Below, piece by piece: positions 6,707 to 15,219 of a stretch of DNA of 27,595 nucleotides. Below the pieces are notes generated by a model that worked only from the letters and a program-made list of their open reading frames with translations, was not told the DNA's origin and did no database searches. This stretch comes from CANJDH01 sp964443245 (GTDB taxonomy: Bacteria > Pseudomonadota > Gammaproteobacteria > Burkholderiales > JAEUOS01). Each line of letters starts with the position of its first letter. Position 1 is the stretch's first letter. The stretch spans positions 1 to 27,595 of the forward strand of contig CAYUEG010000042.1 in the NCBI GenBank assembly GCA_964443245.1, given 5' to 3'. The translations under genes and the position numbers were made by a program.

Positions 6707-8128
6707 ATGGCGCAAACGCTTTACGACAAGTTGTTCGACTCCCACGTGGTGCATCAGGAAGAAGACGGCACTGCGTTGATCTACATCGACCGGCACCTGG
6801 TGCATGAAGTCACCAGCCCGCAGGCCTATGAAGGCATTCGCGTGGCCGGGCGTTCGATCTGGCGCACCGATTCGATTGTCTCGACCGCGGATCACAACAC
6901 CCCGACTACAGGCTGGGAGCGTGGCATCGATGGTATCGATGATCCGACCTCCAAAGAGCAGGTCGTTACGCTCGACAAGAACATCAAGGCGTTTGGCGCG
7001 CTGGCGTACTTCCCCTTCCTTGACAAGCGCCAGGGCATCGTGCACGTCATCGGGCCGGAGCAGGGCGCAACCCTGCCTGGCATGACTGTGGTGTGCGGCG
7101 ATTCGCATACCTCGACCCACGGCGCGTTTGCCTGCCTCGCGCATGGCATCGGTACTTCTGAAGTCGAGCATGTGATGGCCACCCAGTGCCTGGTGGCCAA
7201 GAAGATGAAGAACATGCTGATTCGCGTCGAAGGCACGTTGCCTGCGGGCGTGACGGCCAAGGACATGGCGCTTGCCATCATCGGCAAGATCGGTACGGCT
7301 GGTGGTACCGCTTGCGCGGTGGAATTTGCCGGCAGTGCGGTGCGAGCGTTGTCGATGGAAGGGCGCATGACCCTGTGCAACATGGCCATTGAAGCAGGTG
7401 CGCGTGCCGGCATGGTAGCGTTTGACGAGACTACCGCCGCCTATCTGAAGGGGCGCACATTTTCGCCGACCGGCAAGGAATGGGATGTTGCGGTGGAATA
7501 CTGGAAGACTCTCAAGTCCGACGACGGTGCCCAGTTCGATAACGTGGTGGAACTGCGCGCCGAAACGATCCAGCCCCAGGTCACCTGGGGGACTTCGCCG
7601 GAGATGGTGACCGGCATCGACGGCCGCGTGCCGGATCCGGAAAAGATCAAGGACCCCAGCAAGCGCGGCGACATGGAGCGCGCGCTGACCTACATGGGCC
7701 TGAATCCGGATACGCCGATATCGGAGATACGTGTCGACAAGGTCTTCATCGGCTCGTGCACCAACTCGCGCATCGAAGACATTCGCCAGGCCGCCTGGGT
7801 AGTCAAGCGGCTTGGCAAGCGCGTGGCGAGCAATGTCAAGCTGGCCATGGTGGTGCCCGGCTCCGGCCTCGTGAAGGCGCAAGCCGAATCCGAGGGACTC
7901 GACAAGATTTTGCGCGACGCCGGCTTTGAGTGGCGCGAGCCTGGCTGCTCGATGTGTCTGGCCATGAACGCCGACAAGCTTGGCCCGGGGGAGCGCTGCG
8001 CCTCCACTTCCAATCGCAATTTTGAAGGCCGTCAGGGCGCAGGCGGACGCACGCATCTGGTGAGCCCGGCGATGGCCGCAGCGGCGGCGATCGAAGGCAA
8101 ATTTGCCGACGTGCGCAGACTGGTTTAG
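6707..8128 (+). CDS. leuC: 3-isopropylmalate dehydratase, large subunit
   Basis: With LeuD it isomerises 2-isopropylmalate to 3-isopropylmalate in leucine biosynthesis. The 473-residue product starts MAQTLYDKLFDSHVV, the canonical N-terminus. The three [4Fe-4S] cysteine ligands are visible: Cys351 in GSCTNSR, and Cys414 and Cys417 in GCSMCLAMN. VCGDSHTSTHGAFA and SNRNFEGRQG are family signatures. ATG 6707 was chosen for conservation. An in-frame TTG at 6668 would add 13 atypical residues but sits next to a GGAG, so the true start is slightly uncertain. leuD follows 9 bp after the stop. leuA is not in the window. Confidence 0.97.
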   Translation: MAQTLYDKLFDSHVVHQEEDGTALIYIDRHLVHEVTSPQAYEGIRVAGRSIWRTDSIVSTADHNTPTTGWERGIDGIDDPTSKEQVVTLDKNIKAFGALAYFPFLDKRQGIVHVIGPEQGATLPGMTVVCGDSHTSTHGAFACLAHGIGTSEVEHVMATQCLVAKKMKNMLIRVEGTLPAGVTAKDMALAIIGKIGTAGGTACAVEFAGSAVRALSMEGRMTLCNMAIEAGARAGMVAFDETTAAYLKGRTFSPTGKEWDVAVEYWKTLKSDDGAQFDNVVELRAETIQPQVTWGTSPEMVTGIDGRVPDPEKIKDPSKRGDMERALTYMGLNPDTPISEIRVDKVFIGSCTNSRIEDIRQAAWVVKRLGKRVASNVKLAMVVPGSGLVKAQAESEGLDKILRDAGFEWREPGCSMCLAMNADKLGPGERCASTSNRNFEGRQGAGGRTHLVSPAMAAAAAIEGKFADVRRLV

Positions 8129-8137
8129 GACCCGATC

Positions 8138-8788
8138 ATGGAAAAATTTGTTGTTCACAAGGGCATCGCGGCGCCGATGGATCGCGAGAATGTCGATACC
8201 GATGCGATCATCCCCAAGCAGTTTCTGAAATCGATCCACCGCACCGGTTTCGGGGTCAACCTGTTCGACGCCTGGCGCTACAAGGACGAAGGCCAGCCGG
8301 GCATGGACAATTCCAAGCGCCCGCTCAACCCGGATTTCGTGTTGAATCAGCCGCGCTACCAAGGGGCGTCGATTCTGGTGGCCGGCAAGAACTTCGGCTG
8401 CGGCTCGTCGCGTGAACACGCGCCGTGGGCCCTGCAGCAGTACGGCTTTCGTGCGGTGATCGCGCCGTCATTTGCCGACATCTTTTTCAACAACTCCTAC
8501 AAGAACGGCTTTCTGCCGATTCCACTGACCGAATCGCAGGTGCGCCGTCTGTTCGACGAGATCAACGGCTTTGTGGGTTACGAACTGACCATCGACCTCA
8601 ATGCGCAAACCGTGACCACGCCGGGCGGTGAGGTGATGCGTTTCGACATCACGCCGCACCGCAAGTATTGCCTTGTGAACGGTTTTGACGATATCGGGCT
8701 GACCTTGCGTCACGCCGAAAAGATCAAGGCTTTCGAAGGTGCCCGACGCGCCCGGCACCCCTATTACTTCAACACCAAGATCGTCTGA
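8138..8788 (+). CDS. leuD: 3-isopropylmalate dehydratase, small subunit
   Basis: This swivel-domain subunit forms the isopropylmalate isomerase with LeuC. The 216-residue product has MDRENVDTDAIIPKQFLK, the signature GKNFGCGSSREHAPWAL, and SFADIFFNNSYKNGFLP, all typical of proteobacterial LeuD of about 210-217 residues. It begins 9 bp after leuC and ends 4 bp before leuB, consistent with one leuCDB transcript. Confidence 0.97.
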   Translation: MEKFVVHKGIAAPMDRENVDTDAIIPKQFLKSIHRTGFGVNLFDAWRYKDEGQPGMDNSKRPLNPDFVLNQPRYQGASILVAGKNFGCGSSREHAPWALQQYGFRAVIAPSFADIFFNNSYKNGFLPIPLTESQVRRLFDEINGFVGYELTIDLNAQTVTTPGGEVMRFDITPHRKYCLVNGFDDIGLTLRHAEKIKAFEGARRARHPYYFNTKIV

Positions 8789-8792
8789 ATTC

Positions 8793-9860
8793 ATGAAAAT
8801 TGCAGTCCTCCCCGGTGACGGGATCGGCAAGGAAATCACCGTCGAAGCCGTACGTGTGCTGAAGGCACTTGGCCTCAACATGACTCTCGAAGAGGCGCCT
8901 GTGGGTGGCGCAGCGTATGACGCCCTGGGTGACCCTCTGCCCGAGTCGACCCTCAAGCTCGCGAAAGACGCTGACGCGATCCTGTTCGGCGCCGTCGGTG
9001 GCTGGCAATACGACACGCTGCCGCGTGCCAAACGCCCGGAGCAGGCCGTTCTGGGCCTGCGCAAGCATCTCAACTTGTTTGCCAACCTGCGCCCGTCGAT
9101 TGTCTATCCGGAGCTGGTCAATGCATCGACGCTCAAGCCGGAGGTGGTGTCGGGTCTCGACATCCTGATCCTGCGTGAACTGACCGGTGACATCTATTTC
9201 GGTCAGCCGCGCGGCATCCGCGTCGCGGAAGAGGGTCCGTTCAAGGGCCAGCGCGAAGGCTTTGACACCATGCGCTATACCGAAGGCGAAATCCGCCGCA
9301 TCATGCATGTGGGCTTTGCCGCAGCGCGCAAGCGTGGCAAGAAGCTCTGCTCGGTCGACAAGGCCAACGTCCTCGAAACCATGCAGTTGTGGAAGGATGT
9401 GGCGGCCGACGTGGCCAAGGAGTATCCCGACGTCGCGTTCTCGAGCATGTATGTCGACAACGCCGCCATGCAACTGGTGCGCAACCCGAAACAGTTCGAC
9501 GTGATGGTGACCGGCAACATGTTCGGCGACATCCTGTCGGACGAAGCCTCCATGCTGACCGGCTCGATCGGCATGCAACCGTCTGCCTCGTTGAACGAAT
9601 CGAAGAAGGGCTTGTACGAGCCGATCCATGGCTCGGCGCCCGATATTGCCGGCAAGAATCTCGCGAATCCGCTCGCCACGATCCTGTCGTCGGCGATGAT
9701 GCTGCGGTATTCGTTTGATCAGGAAGAAGCAGCCAACAAGGTCGAGTCAGCGGTGCGCAAGGTTCTCGCGTTAGGTTTGCGTACTGCCGATATTTACGAA
9801 ACCGGGACCACCAAGGTGGGCACCAAGGAAATGGGCGACGCTGTCCTCAAAGCGTTGTAG
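8793..9860 (+). CDS. leuB: 3-isopropylmalate dehydrogenase
   Basis: NAD-dependent oxidative decarboxylation of 3-isopropylmalate to 2-ketoisocaproate, the last LeuCDB step. The 355-residue product begins MKIAVLPGDGIGKE. It shows RELTGDIYFG, the catalytic SVDKANVLE Lys region, the metal-binding VTGNMFGDILSDEAS, and the NAD-binding HGSAPDIAGKN. ATG 8793 lies 4 bp after the leuD stop with little Shine-Dalgarno, so translation is probably coupled to leuD. A longer in-frame reading from 8739 overlaps leuD and is not conserved. Confidence 0.97.
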   Translation: MKIAVLPGDGIGKEITVEAVRVLKALGLNMTLEEAPVGGAAYDALGDPLPESTLKLAKDADAILFGAVGGWQYDTLPRAKRPEQAVLGLRKHLNLFANLRPSIVYPELVNASTLKPEVVSGLDILILRELTGDIYFGQPRGIRVAEEGPFKGQREGFDTMRYTEGEIRRIMHVGFAAARKRGKKLCSVDKANVLETMQLWKDVAADVAKEYPDVAFSSMYVDNAAMQLVRNPKQFDVMVTGNMFGDILSDEASMLTGSIGMQPSASLNESKKGLYEPIHGSAPDIAGKNLANPLATILSSAMMLRYSFDQEEAANKVESAVRKVLALGLRTADIYETGTTKVGTKEMGDAVLKAL

Positions 9861-9889
9861 CCCGACGGTTCAGTTGCTCTCTGGCTCAA

Positions 9890-9907
9890 GGCCCGGGCAA
9901 CCGGGCC
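9890..9907 (+). promoter_or_regulatory. Stable GNRA-loop hairpin between leuB and asd
   Basis: GGCCCGG (9890-9896), loop GCAA (9897-9900), CCGGGCC (9901-9907) form a perfect 7-bp GC stem closed by a GNRA tetraloop. No T-tract follows, so this is not a standard intrinsic terminator. It could mark the 3' end of a processed leuCDB transcript or stabilise mRNA. The rest of the 101-bp gap holds nothing else I recognise apart from GAAGACGAAGGTGATG near the asd start. Confidence 0.5.
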
Positions 9908-9961
9908 CAAAGCAGGGATTTCAAATCAGGATTTGACGCAACTGAAGACGAAGGTGATGAC

Positions 9962-11074
9962 ATGAAAAAAGTGGGATTGGTGGGCTGGCGCGGCATGGTC
10001 GGTTCCGTGCTGATGCAGCGCATGCAGGACGAGGGCGATTTTGCCCAGATCGAACCGGTATTTTTCTCCACTTCGGCAGCCGGCAAAGACGGCCCGGTGA
10101 TCAACGGCAAATCGACCGGCAAGCTGGAAGACGCCGGCAGCGTCGATGCGCTGAAGAAAATGGACATCATCGTCACCTGCCAGGGTGGTGACTGGACCAA
10201 CGAGGTCTATCCGAAGCTGCGCGCGGCCGGCTGGACCGGCTACTGGATCGATGCTGCCTCTGCGCTGCGCATGAAGGACGATGCCATCATCATCCTCGAC
10301 CCGGTCAACATGGGTGTGATCAAGCAGGGCATTTCCAGCGGCATCAAGGATTACATCGGCGGCAACTGTACCGTCAGCCTGATGCTGATGGCGCTCGATG
10401 GCCTGTTCAAGGCCGATCTGGTCGAATGGATGACGGCCATGACGTATCAGGCGGCCTCTGGCGCCGGTGCCCAGAACATGCGCGAGCTGGTGGCGCAAAT
10501 GGGGCACCTGCATGGTGTGGCAAAAGCCAATCTGGCCGACCCGGCCTCCGCGATTCTCGATATTGACCGTGATGTCGCGGCAGCCATGCGTGGCAGCGCG
10601 ATTCCGACTGACAACTTCGGCGTGCCGCTGGCCGGCAGCCTGATTGCCTGGATCGACAAGGATCTGGGCAACGGCATGTCGCGCGAAGAGTGGAAGGGCG
10701 GCGCGGAGGGCAACAAGATCCTGGGGCGCACCGGCAACCCGATTCCGATCGACGGCCTGTGCGTACGTATCGGCGCGATGCGCTGCCACTCACAGGCACT
10801 GACGATCAAGCTCAAGCGTGACGTCCCGCTGGGTGAGATCGAAGGCATGCTGGCGGCTGCCAATCAATGGGCAAAAGTGGTTCCAAATCAAAGAGATGCA
10901 ACGATTGACCAGCTTTCACCTACGGCTGTTACCGGCACGCTCTCGACGCCGGTCGGAAGGCTGCGCAAGCTGGCCATGGGGCCGCAATATTTGTCTGCCT
11001 TTACGGTCGGCGACCAATTGCTTTGGGGAGCAGCCGAGCCGCTACGGCGCATGTTGCGGATTTTGACGGATTGA
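9962..11074 (+). CDS. asd: Aspartate-semialdehyde dehydrogenase
   Basis: Reduces aspartyl-4-phosphate to aspartate semialdehyde, the branch point to lysine/diaminopimelate, threonine and methionine. The 370-residue protein is the Gram-negative, E. coli-like type. VGLVGWRGMVGSVL is the NADP-binding loop, GGNCTVSL carries the catalytic Cys136, YQAASGAG follows, and RIGAMRCHSQAL carries the catalytic His. AAGGTG lies about 6-8 nt before ATG 9962. Its place between leuB and fimV is typical of betaproteobacteria. Confidence 0.97.
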   Translation: MKKVGLVGWRGMVGSVLMQRMQDEGDFAQIEPVFFSTSAAGKDGPVINGKSTGKLEDAGSVDALKKMDIIVTCQGGDWTNEVYPKLRAAGWTGYWIDAASALRMKDDAIIILDPVNMGVIKQGISSGIKDYIGGNCTVSLMLMALDGLFKADLVEWMTAMTYQAASGAGAQNMRELVAQMGHLHGVAKANLADPASAILDIDRDVAAAMRGSAIPTDNFGVPLAGSLIAWIDKDLGNGMSREEWKGGAEGNKILGRTGNPIPIDGLCVRIGAMRCHSQALTIKLKRDVPLGEIEGMLAAANQWAKVVPNQRDATIDQLSPTAVTGTLSTPVGRLRKLAMGPQYLSAFTVGDQLLWGAAEPLRRMLRILTD

Positions 11075-11164
11075 GCGCTTGTTTGCGCCGGCGCAACAGG
11101 CCGGACGGCGCTCATACTTCAAGTCAAGGCTTAGCTTGCATGGCTAACCTTTTGATGTTACCTT

Positions 11165-11258
11165 CATAATTTGGGAAATGCCGTGTTTCCGGTCGGGTTT
11201 TCCGGATACATGCGAAAGTGGCGTTTTCGGCTGATTTTCCCGCAGGTTTGCCTGCGGG
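11165..11258 (+). promoter_or_regulatory. fimV leader region: possible -10 and a perfect 8-bp hairpin
   Basis: CATAAT at 11165-11170 matches the -10 consensus at 5 of 6 positions, but no well-spaced -35 is evident. Downstream, CCCGCAGG (11239-11246), loop TTTG, CCTGCGGG (11251-11258) form a perfect 8-bp stem ending 39 bp before the fimV GTG. It has no T-tract on either strand, so terminator function is unlikely, and a role in the 5' UTR is possible. The full asd-fimV gap is 223 bp. Confidence 0.35.
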
Positions 11259-11297
11259 GGCGCCACCGCCAAAGACAGGGAGCCGGGGGTTGACACC

Positions 11298-14200
11298 GTG
11301 ACACAATTCAAACTTAAGAAAATCGTCCTCGCAGCAGCCTTTGCGATGTCCACTTTGGCAGTGGCAGACGCCGCACATGCCGCCGGACTCGGTCGGCTGA
11401 CCGTGCTGTCGGGTCTGGGCCAGCCGTTGCGGGCCGAGATCGACCTGACTTCGGTCACGCGCGACGAAGCGAGCAGCCTTGCCGCCAAACTTGCGTCCCC
11501 TGAGGCTTATCGCCAGGCGGGCATTGAATACAACGCGTCGTTGCTGGGCGTCCGGTTTGCCATTGATCGGCGGCCGGACGGGCAGTACTTCATTCGGCTT
11601 TCTTCAAGCCAACCGGTGAACGATCCCATTGTCGATGCGCTGGTCGAATTGACCTGGGCGTCAGGGCGCCTGGTGCGCGAGTACACATTCCTGCTTGACC
11701 CGGTCGATATGCGCCCGGCAGCTGTCGCCGCGCCGGAAGCCAAACCCTCTGCGCCGGTAGCCATTGCGCCGAAACCTGCGCCAGCTCCCGTTGCCGCGCC
11801 TGCGCCGGTAGCGGCGCCGGCTCCGGTACGTCCGGCCGCACCAGCGCAAGCAGCTGCCGTTTCCGGATCGTACGAAGTCAAGCCCGGCGACACGCTTGGG
11901 AAGATTGCCCGGCAGTCAGTGACAGACGGCGTGACCCTTGATCAGATGATGGTGGCACTCCAGCGCGCCAATCAGGATGCATTCATCGGCGGCAACATCA
12001 ACCGTCTCAAGAGCGGTGTCATCCTGAACGTGCCGGACAAGGAGGCTGCCGCTTCGGTAGCGCCAGCTGACGCCCGGCGTCTCGTTGTCGCCCAGTCTGC
12101 CGATTTCAAATCCTATTCCGAAAAACTGGCAGGTGGAGTGCAGGCAGCGCCCGCCGCCAAGGCCGAGCAGCCGCGGCAGGAATCCAAGGGCAAGATCACG
12201 GCGAAGGTGGAAGACAAGGCTGCAGCGGGTGCCGGTGCGGACAAGCTCAAGCTTTCCAAGGCTGATCCCGATGCGGCCAAAGGTGCTGCGGGAGCCAAGC
12301 CCAAGGCGGCGGCAGAAGACAAGATTGCCAAGGAGCGCGAGCTGCGCGATGCCAAGGCTCGGCAAGCCGAGTTGGAGCGCAACGTCAAGGATTTGCAAAA
12401 GCTGGCGGAGATCAAGAACCAGAATCTGGCTGAGCTGCAAAAGCAGGCTCAGGCGAAAGGTGCCGCACCACAGGTTGCTCAGGCGCCGGTTGCGCCACCT
12501 GCGGTTCCTGCCAAAGCGGCAGAGCCTGCCAAGGTAGATGCAGCCAAGGCGGCAGCACCTGTTGCCGTCCCGCCGGTCCCGCCAAAGGCGCCGGAACCGC
12601 CGAAAGCGGCGGCACCCGAACCCGCCAAAGCGGTCCCAGCCAAGGCGCCGGACGCGCCCAAGGCCGACGCGCCGAAGGTTGAGGCGCCCAAAGCGGCCGA
12701 GCCAGCCAAGGGACCTGATGCGCCCAAGGCCGGCCCCGACGCTACCAAAGTCGCGGAAGCACCCAAGTCCGATCCGGCCAAAGGTCCTGAGGCCCCCAAA
12801 GCCGATGCTGCGAAGTCTGAGCCTCCCAAGGCCGATGCCCCTAAGGCCGATGCGCCCAAGGCGGAACCTCCCAAGGCTCCGGAAGTGGCGGCCAAGGCAG
12901 ATCCGAAGCCGGCACCCAAGAAGGCGGCGCCACCGCCCCCTCCGCCACCGGAGCCCAGCCTGGTTGACGAATTCCTGGGCAATCCCATGTACCTCGCCGG
13001 CGGTGGCGGCGTGCTGGCCTTGCTGGGTGGCTACGCGGCCTTTGCGGTACGTCGCAAGCGCAAGGAAGCCACGACCGGCTTCGAGAACAGCATCGTCACT
13101 GGTGGCGATCTGAAGGCAAATTCTGTTTTTGGCAATACCGGCGGACAAGTCGATACCGGCAACAGCTCGTTCCAGAGCGACTTCTCGGTCGAAACGCCGG
13201 GTGCGGTCGATACGGACGAGGTGGATCCGGTTGCCGAGGCTGATGTCTACATGGCCTACGGACGTGATGCGCAAGCTGAAGAAATTCTCAAGGAAGCGCT
13301 GCAAAAGGATCCCAGCCGTCAGACAGTCCGCCTGAAGCTTCTTGAGGTGTACAGCCAGCGCGGGGACGCAGCCGCGTTCGGCGCCACGGTTGGCGAATTG
13401 CATGCCGCTACTGGCGGTCAGGGCGAGCAATGGGAACGCGCTGCCGCACTGGGGTTGCAGCTGGATCCGGCCAATCCCCTGTACGGCGGAGGGGGCGGTG
13501 CGGCTGCAGCTGTCAACGCGGGTGGAGATTCGGTTTCCACGGTGGCGTTGGGTGCAGGCGCGCTGTCGGCCGCAGCAGCGGCAGCTGCTTCCAGTGCGGA
13601 CAAAACGGTCACCTTGCCGGCGTTTGGCAGCGCAGCAGCTCCCGCATCGGCCGACGACCCGATGACCAAGACGGTGGCACTGGAAGCCATGCAAGGCCAG
13701 ACGCCTGCTTCCATCGATCTGGACTTCGATTTGGGCGGTGATACCCAGGAGGCAGCACCGGCGGCGGATGTGTCGCTTGCGCTGGACAAGCCGGCTTCCG
13801 CAGCGCCATCGATCGACTTTGACCTGGGCTTTGGCGATGCCCCAGCGGCCGCCCCCGAGCCTGCGGCAGCGCCGGTTGCGGCGGCGATGGACACCGATTT
13901 TTCACCCGGTGGCACGGTCATCATCGATGCACCGCCGGCGCTTGATGCCGGCATGCCGAGTTCGGACAAGACGCAGGAATTGCCTGCATCGGCCCCGCCT
14001 GCGGCGGCTGACGCTGGCATGAGTGTCGACTTTGATTTTGATCTTGGCAGTGGTGATGCAGCACCGGCGGCAGCGCCGGTAGCCGCTGCTGCGGCACCTG
14101 CTGCCGGCGGCGGTGGGGTCGACTTTGATTTTGGTTCGTTGTCGCTCGAACTGCCGGATGCGGGTGGTGATGCTGCGGCCGGTGCGGCGCCGATGGACGA

Positions 14201-14345
14201 TGTCTCCACCAAGCTCGATCTGGCGAAGGCCTACCAGGAAATGGGCGACAAGGACGGTGCACGCGAGTTGCTCAAGGAAGTTCTCGCAGAGGGAAGCGAT
14301 GCGCAAAAGGCGGAAGCCAACGCCCTGATGGCCAGCCTTGGCTGA
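11298..14345 (+). CDS. fimV: FimV-like peptidoglycan-binding polar/pilus assembly protein
   Basis: An inner-membrane protein that in relatives promotes type IV pilus secretin assembly, twitching motility and polar organisation. The 1015-residue product shows, in order, a signal peptide (cleavage near AAHAA, residues 24-29) and the conserved N-terminal domain LGRLTVLSGLGQPLRAEIDL. A LysM domain follows (about 192-246, YEVKPGDTLGKIA), then a short coiled coil (about 337-387), a long Pro/Ala/Lys low-complexity linker (about 395-555) and a transmembrane segment (about 564-584) followed by RRKRK. The cytoplasmic part has a TPR-like unit (VYMAYGRDAQAEEILKEAL), acidic FDFDLG-type repeats, and the C-terminal FimV motif LDLAKAYQEMGDKDGARELLKEVL. 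The start is GTG 11298, with GGGGG about 8 nt upstream. It ends at a strong terminator. No other pilus gene is nearby. Confidence 0.93.
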   Translation: MTQFKLKKIVLAAAFAMSTLAVADAAHAAGLGRLTVLSGLGQPLRAEIDLTSVTRDEASSLAAKLASPEAYRQAGIEYNASLLGVRFAIDRRPDGQYFIRLSSSQPVNDPIVDALVELTWASGRLVREYTFLLDPVDMRPAAVAAPEAKPSAPVAIAPKPAPAPVAAPAPVAAPAPVRPAAPAQAAAVSGSYEVKPGDTLGKIARQSVTDGVTLDQMMVALQRANQDAFIGGNINRLKSGVILNVPDKEAAASVAPADARRLVVAQSADFKSYSEKLAGGVQAAPAAKAEQPRQESKGKITAKVEDKAAAGAGADKLKLSKADPDAAKGAAGAKPKAAAEDKIAKERELRDAKARQAELERNVKDLQKLAEIKNQNLAELQKQAQAKGAAPQVAQAPVAPPAVPAKAAEPAKVDAAKAAAPVAVPPVPPKAPEPPKAAAPEPAKAVPAKAPDAPKADAPKVEAPKAAEPAKGPDAPKAGPDATKVAEAPKSDPAKGPEAPKADAAKSEPPKADAPKADAPKAEPPKAPEVAAKADPKPAPKKAAPPPPPPPEPSLVDEFLGNPMYLAGGGGVLALLGGYAAFAVRRKRKEATTGFENSIVTGGDLKANSVFGNTGGQVDTGNSSFQSDFSVETPGAVDTDEVDPVAEADVYMAYGRDAQAEEILKEALQKDPSRQTVRLKLLEVYSQRGDAAAFGATVGELHAATGGQGEQWERAAALGLQLDPANPLYGGGGGAAAAVNAGGDSVSTVALGAGALSAAAAAAASSADKTVTLPAFGSAAAPASADDPMTKTVALEAMQGQTPASIDLDFDLGGDTQEAAPAADVSLALDKPASAAPSIDFDLGFGDAPAAAPEPAAAPVAAAMDTDFSPGGTVIIDAPPALDAGMPSSDKTQELPASAPPAAADAGMSVDFDFDLGSGDAAPAAAPVAAAAAPAAGGGGVDFDFGSLSLELPDAGGDAAAGAAPMDDVSTKLDLAKAYQEMGDKDGARELLKEVLAEGSDAQKAEANALMASLG
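12580..12930 (+). repeat. Low-complexity P-K-A-[D/E]-A tandem codon repeats in fimV
   Basis: Roughly 350 bp of imperfect short repeats built from GCGCCCAAGGCC-type units encode P-K-A-D/E-A strings between the coiled coil and the transmembrane segment. Such tracts probably span the periplasm and can vary in length between strains by slippage. Their composition also creates long open shadow frames on the opposite strand. Confidence 0.7.
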
Positions 14346-14368
14346 CATGGGACTGCAGTGACAATGGG

Positions 14369-14397
14369 CGGGTGGCTTCGGCCACCCGTTGTTTTTT
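14369..14397 (+). terminator. Rho-independent terminator after fimV
   Basis: CGGGTGGC (14369-14376), loop TTCG, GCCACCCG (14381-14388) form a perfect 8-bp stem with a C(UUCG)G tetraloop, followed by TTGTTTTTT (14389-14397). This is a textbook intrinsic terminator for the asd-fimV side. It ends only 30 bp before the proposed truA start. Confidence 0.92.
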
Positions 14398-14427
14398 CAG
14401 CCCCTCACGAAACGGAACCTAGGTACC

Positions 14428-15219
14428 TTGCGGATCGCACTCGGCATCGAATATGACGGTGCGCCGTTCTGGGGCTGGCAGTCGCAACCCGGAGGAAGGA
14501 CGGTACAGGACGCCGTGGAATCCGCACTGGGCCAGATCGCCGGCGTGCAGGTCAGGGTGACTGCGGCCGGGCGCACCGATACCGGTGTCCACGCGTTGGG
14601 ACAGGTGGTGCACTTCGATACCGATGTGGAGCGTCCGGGCGCCGCCTGGGTCAAGGGTGTCAATGCGCATCTGCCAGCCGCCATTGCGGTGCAGTGGTCT
14701 GCCCGGGTTGCCCCGGAATTCCACGCCCGGTTTTCGGCCGATGCGCGCCGTTACGACTATTTCCTGATTAATCACCCGATCCGCCCCGCGATCCATGCCG
14801 CGCGCGCGGGCTGGTTTCACGTTGCCCTTGACGTCGATGCCATGCGCAGTGCCGCCCGCCACCTGGTTGGCGAGCATGATTTTTCCGCATTTCGCTCAGC
14901 CGAATGCCAGGCGAAATCTCCGGTGCGCACGATCTCCTCGATTCAAATGAGGCGCATTGGTGACATGGTCCATTTCACGCTCGAGGCCAACGCATTCCTG
15001 CATCACATGGTTCGCAACATCATTGGCTGTCTCGTGTACGTGGGCAAGGGAAAGTACCCTCCGGAGTGGCTGGCTCAGGTTCTGGCGGGCCGCGACCGTG
15101 CGCGAGCGGCGCCGACTTTTTCGCCGCATGGCCTGTACTTGACTAGAATCAGCTACCCGCCACATTTCGGTCTGCCCGAGTTCGCGGCCCCCAACTTCCT
15201 GACGTTGAAAGGTGCATGA
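14428..15219 (+). CDS. truA: tRNA pseudouridine(38-40) synthase
   Basis: Converts U38-U40 of tRNA anticodon arms to pseudouridine. From TTG 14428 the product is 263 residues, normal for TruA, beginning RIALGIEYDGAPFWGWQ. The catalytic Asp51 lies in AGRTDTGVHA, with RRYDYF, GEHDFSAFR and FLHHMVRNIIG as further signatures. I chose TTG because the conserved N-terminus begins right there. The only upstream in-frame start (14389) lies inside the terminator T-tract. GGAA (14414-14417) is a weak Shine-Dalgarno. The last base triplets overlap the trpF start (ATGA). A TAGAAT -10-like hexamer at 15144-15149, near the 3' end of the gene, could start a trp transcript, but this is weak. Confidence 0.94.
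   Translation: MRIALGIEYDGAPFWGWQSQPGGRTVQDAVESALGQIAGVQVRVTAAGRTDTGVHALGQVVHFDTDVERPGAAWVKGVNAHLPAAIAVQWSARVAPEFHARFSADARRYDYFLINHPIRPAIHAARAGWFHVALDVDAMRSAARHLVGEHDFSAFRSAECQAKSPVRTISSIQMRRIGDMVHFTLEANAFLHHMVRNIIGCLVYVGKGKYPPEWLAQVLAGRDRARAAPTFSPHGLYLTRISYPPHFGLPEFAAPNFLTLKGA

Noticed and set aside
6629..8419. A 596-codon minus-strand open frame across leuC and leuD
   Set aside because: It spans two well-identified genes in antisense and has a His/Arg-rich shadow composition with no motifs.
11916..13694. A 592-codon open frame on the minus strand inside fimV
   Set aside because: It is the antisense of GC-rich, low-complexity fimV codons, with an Arg/Gly/Leu-rich translation and no domain. 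fimV has clear family motifs on the plus strand.
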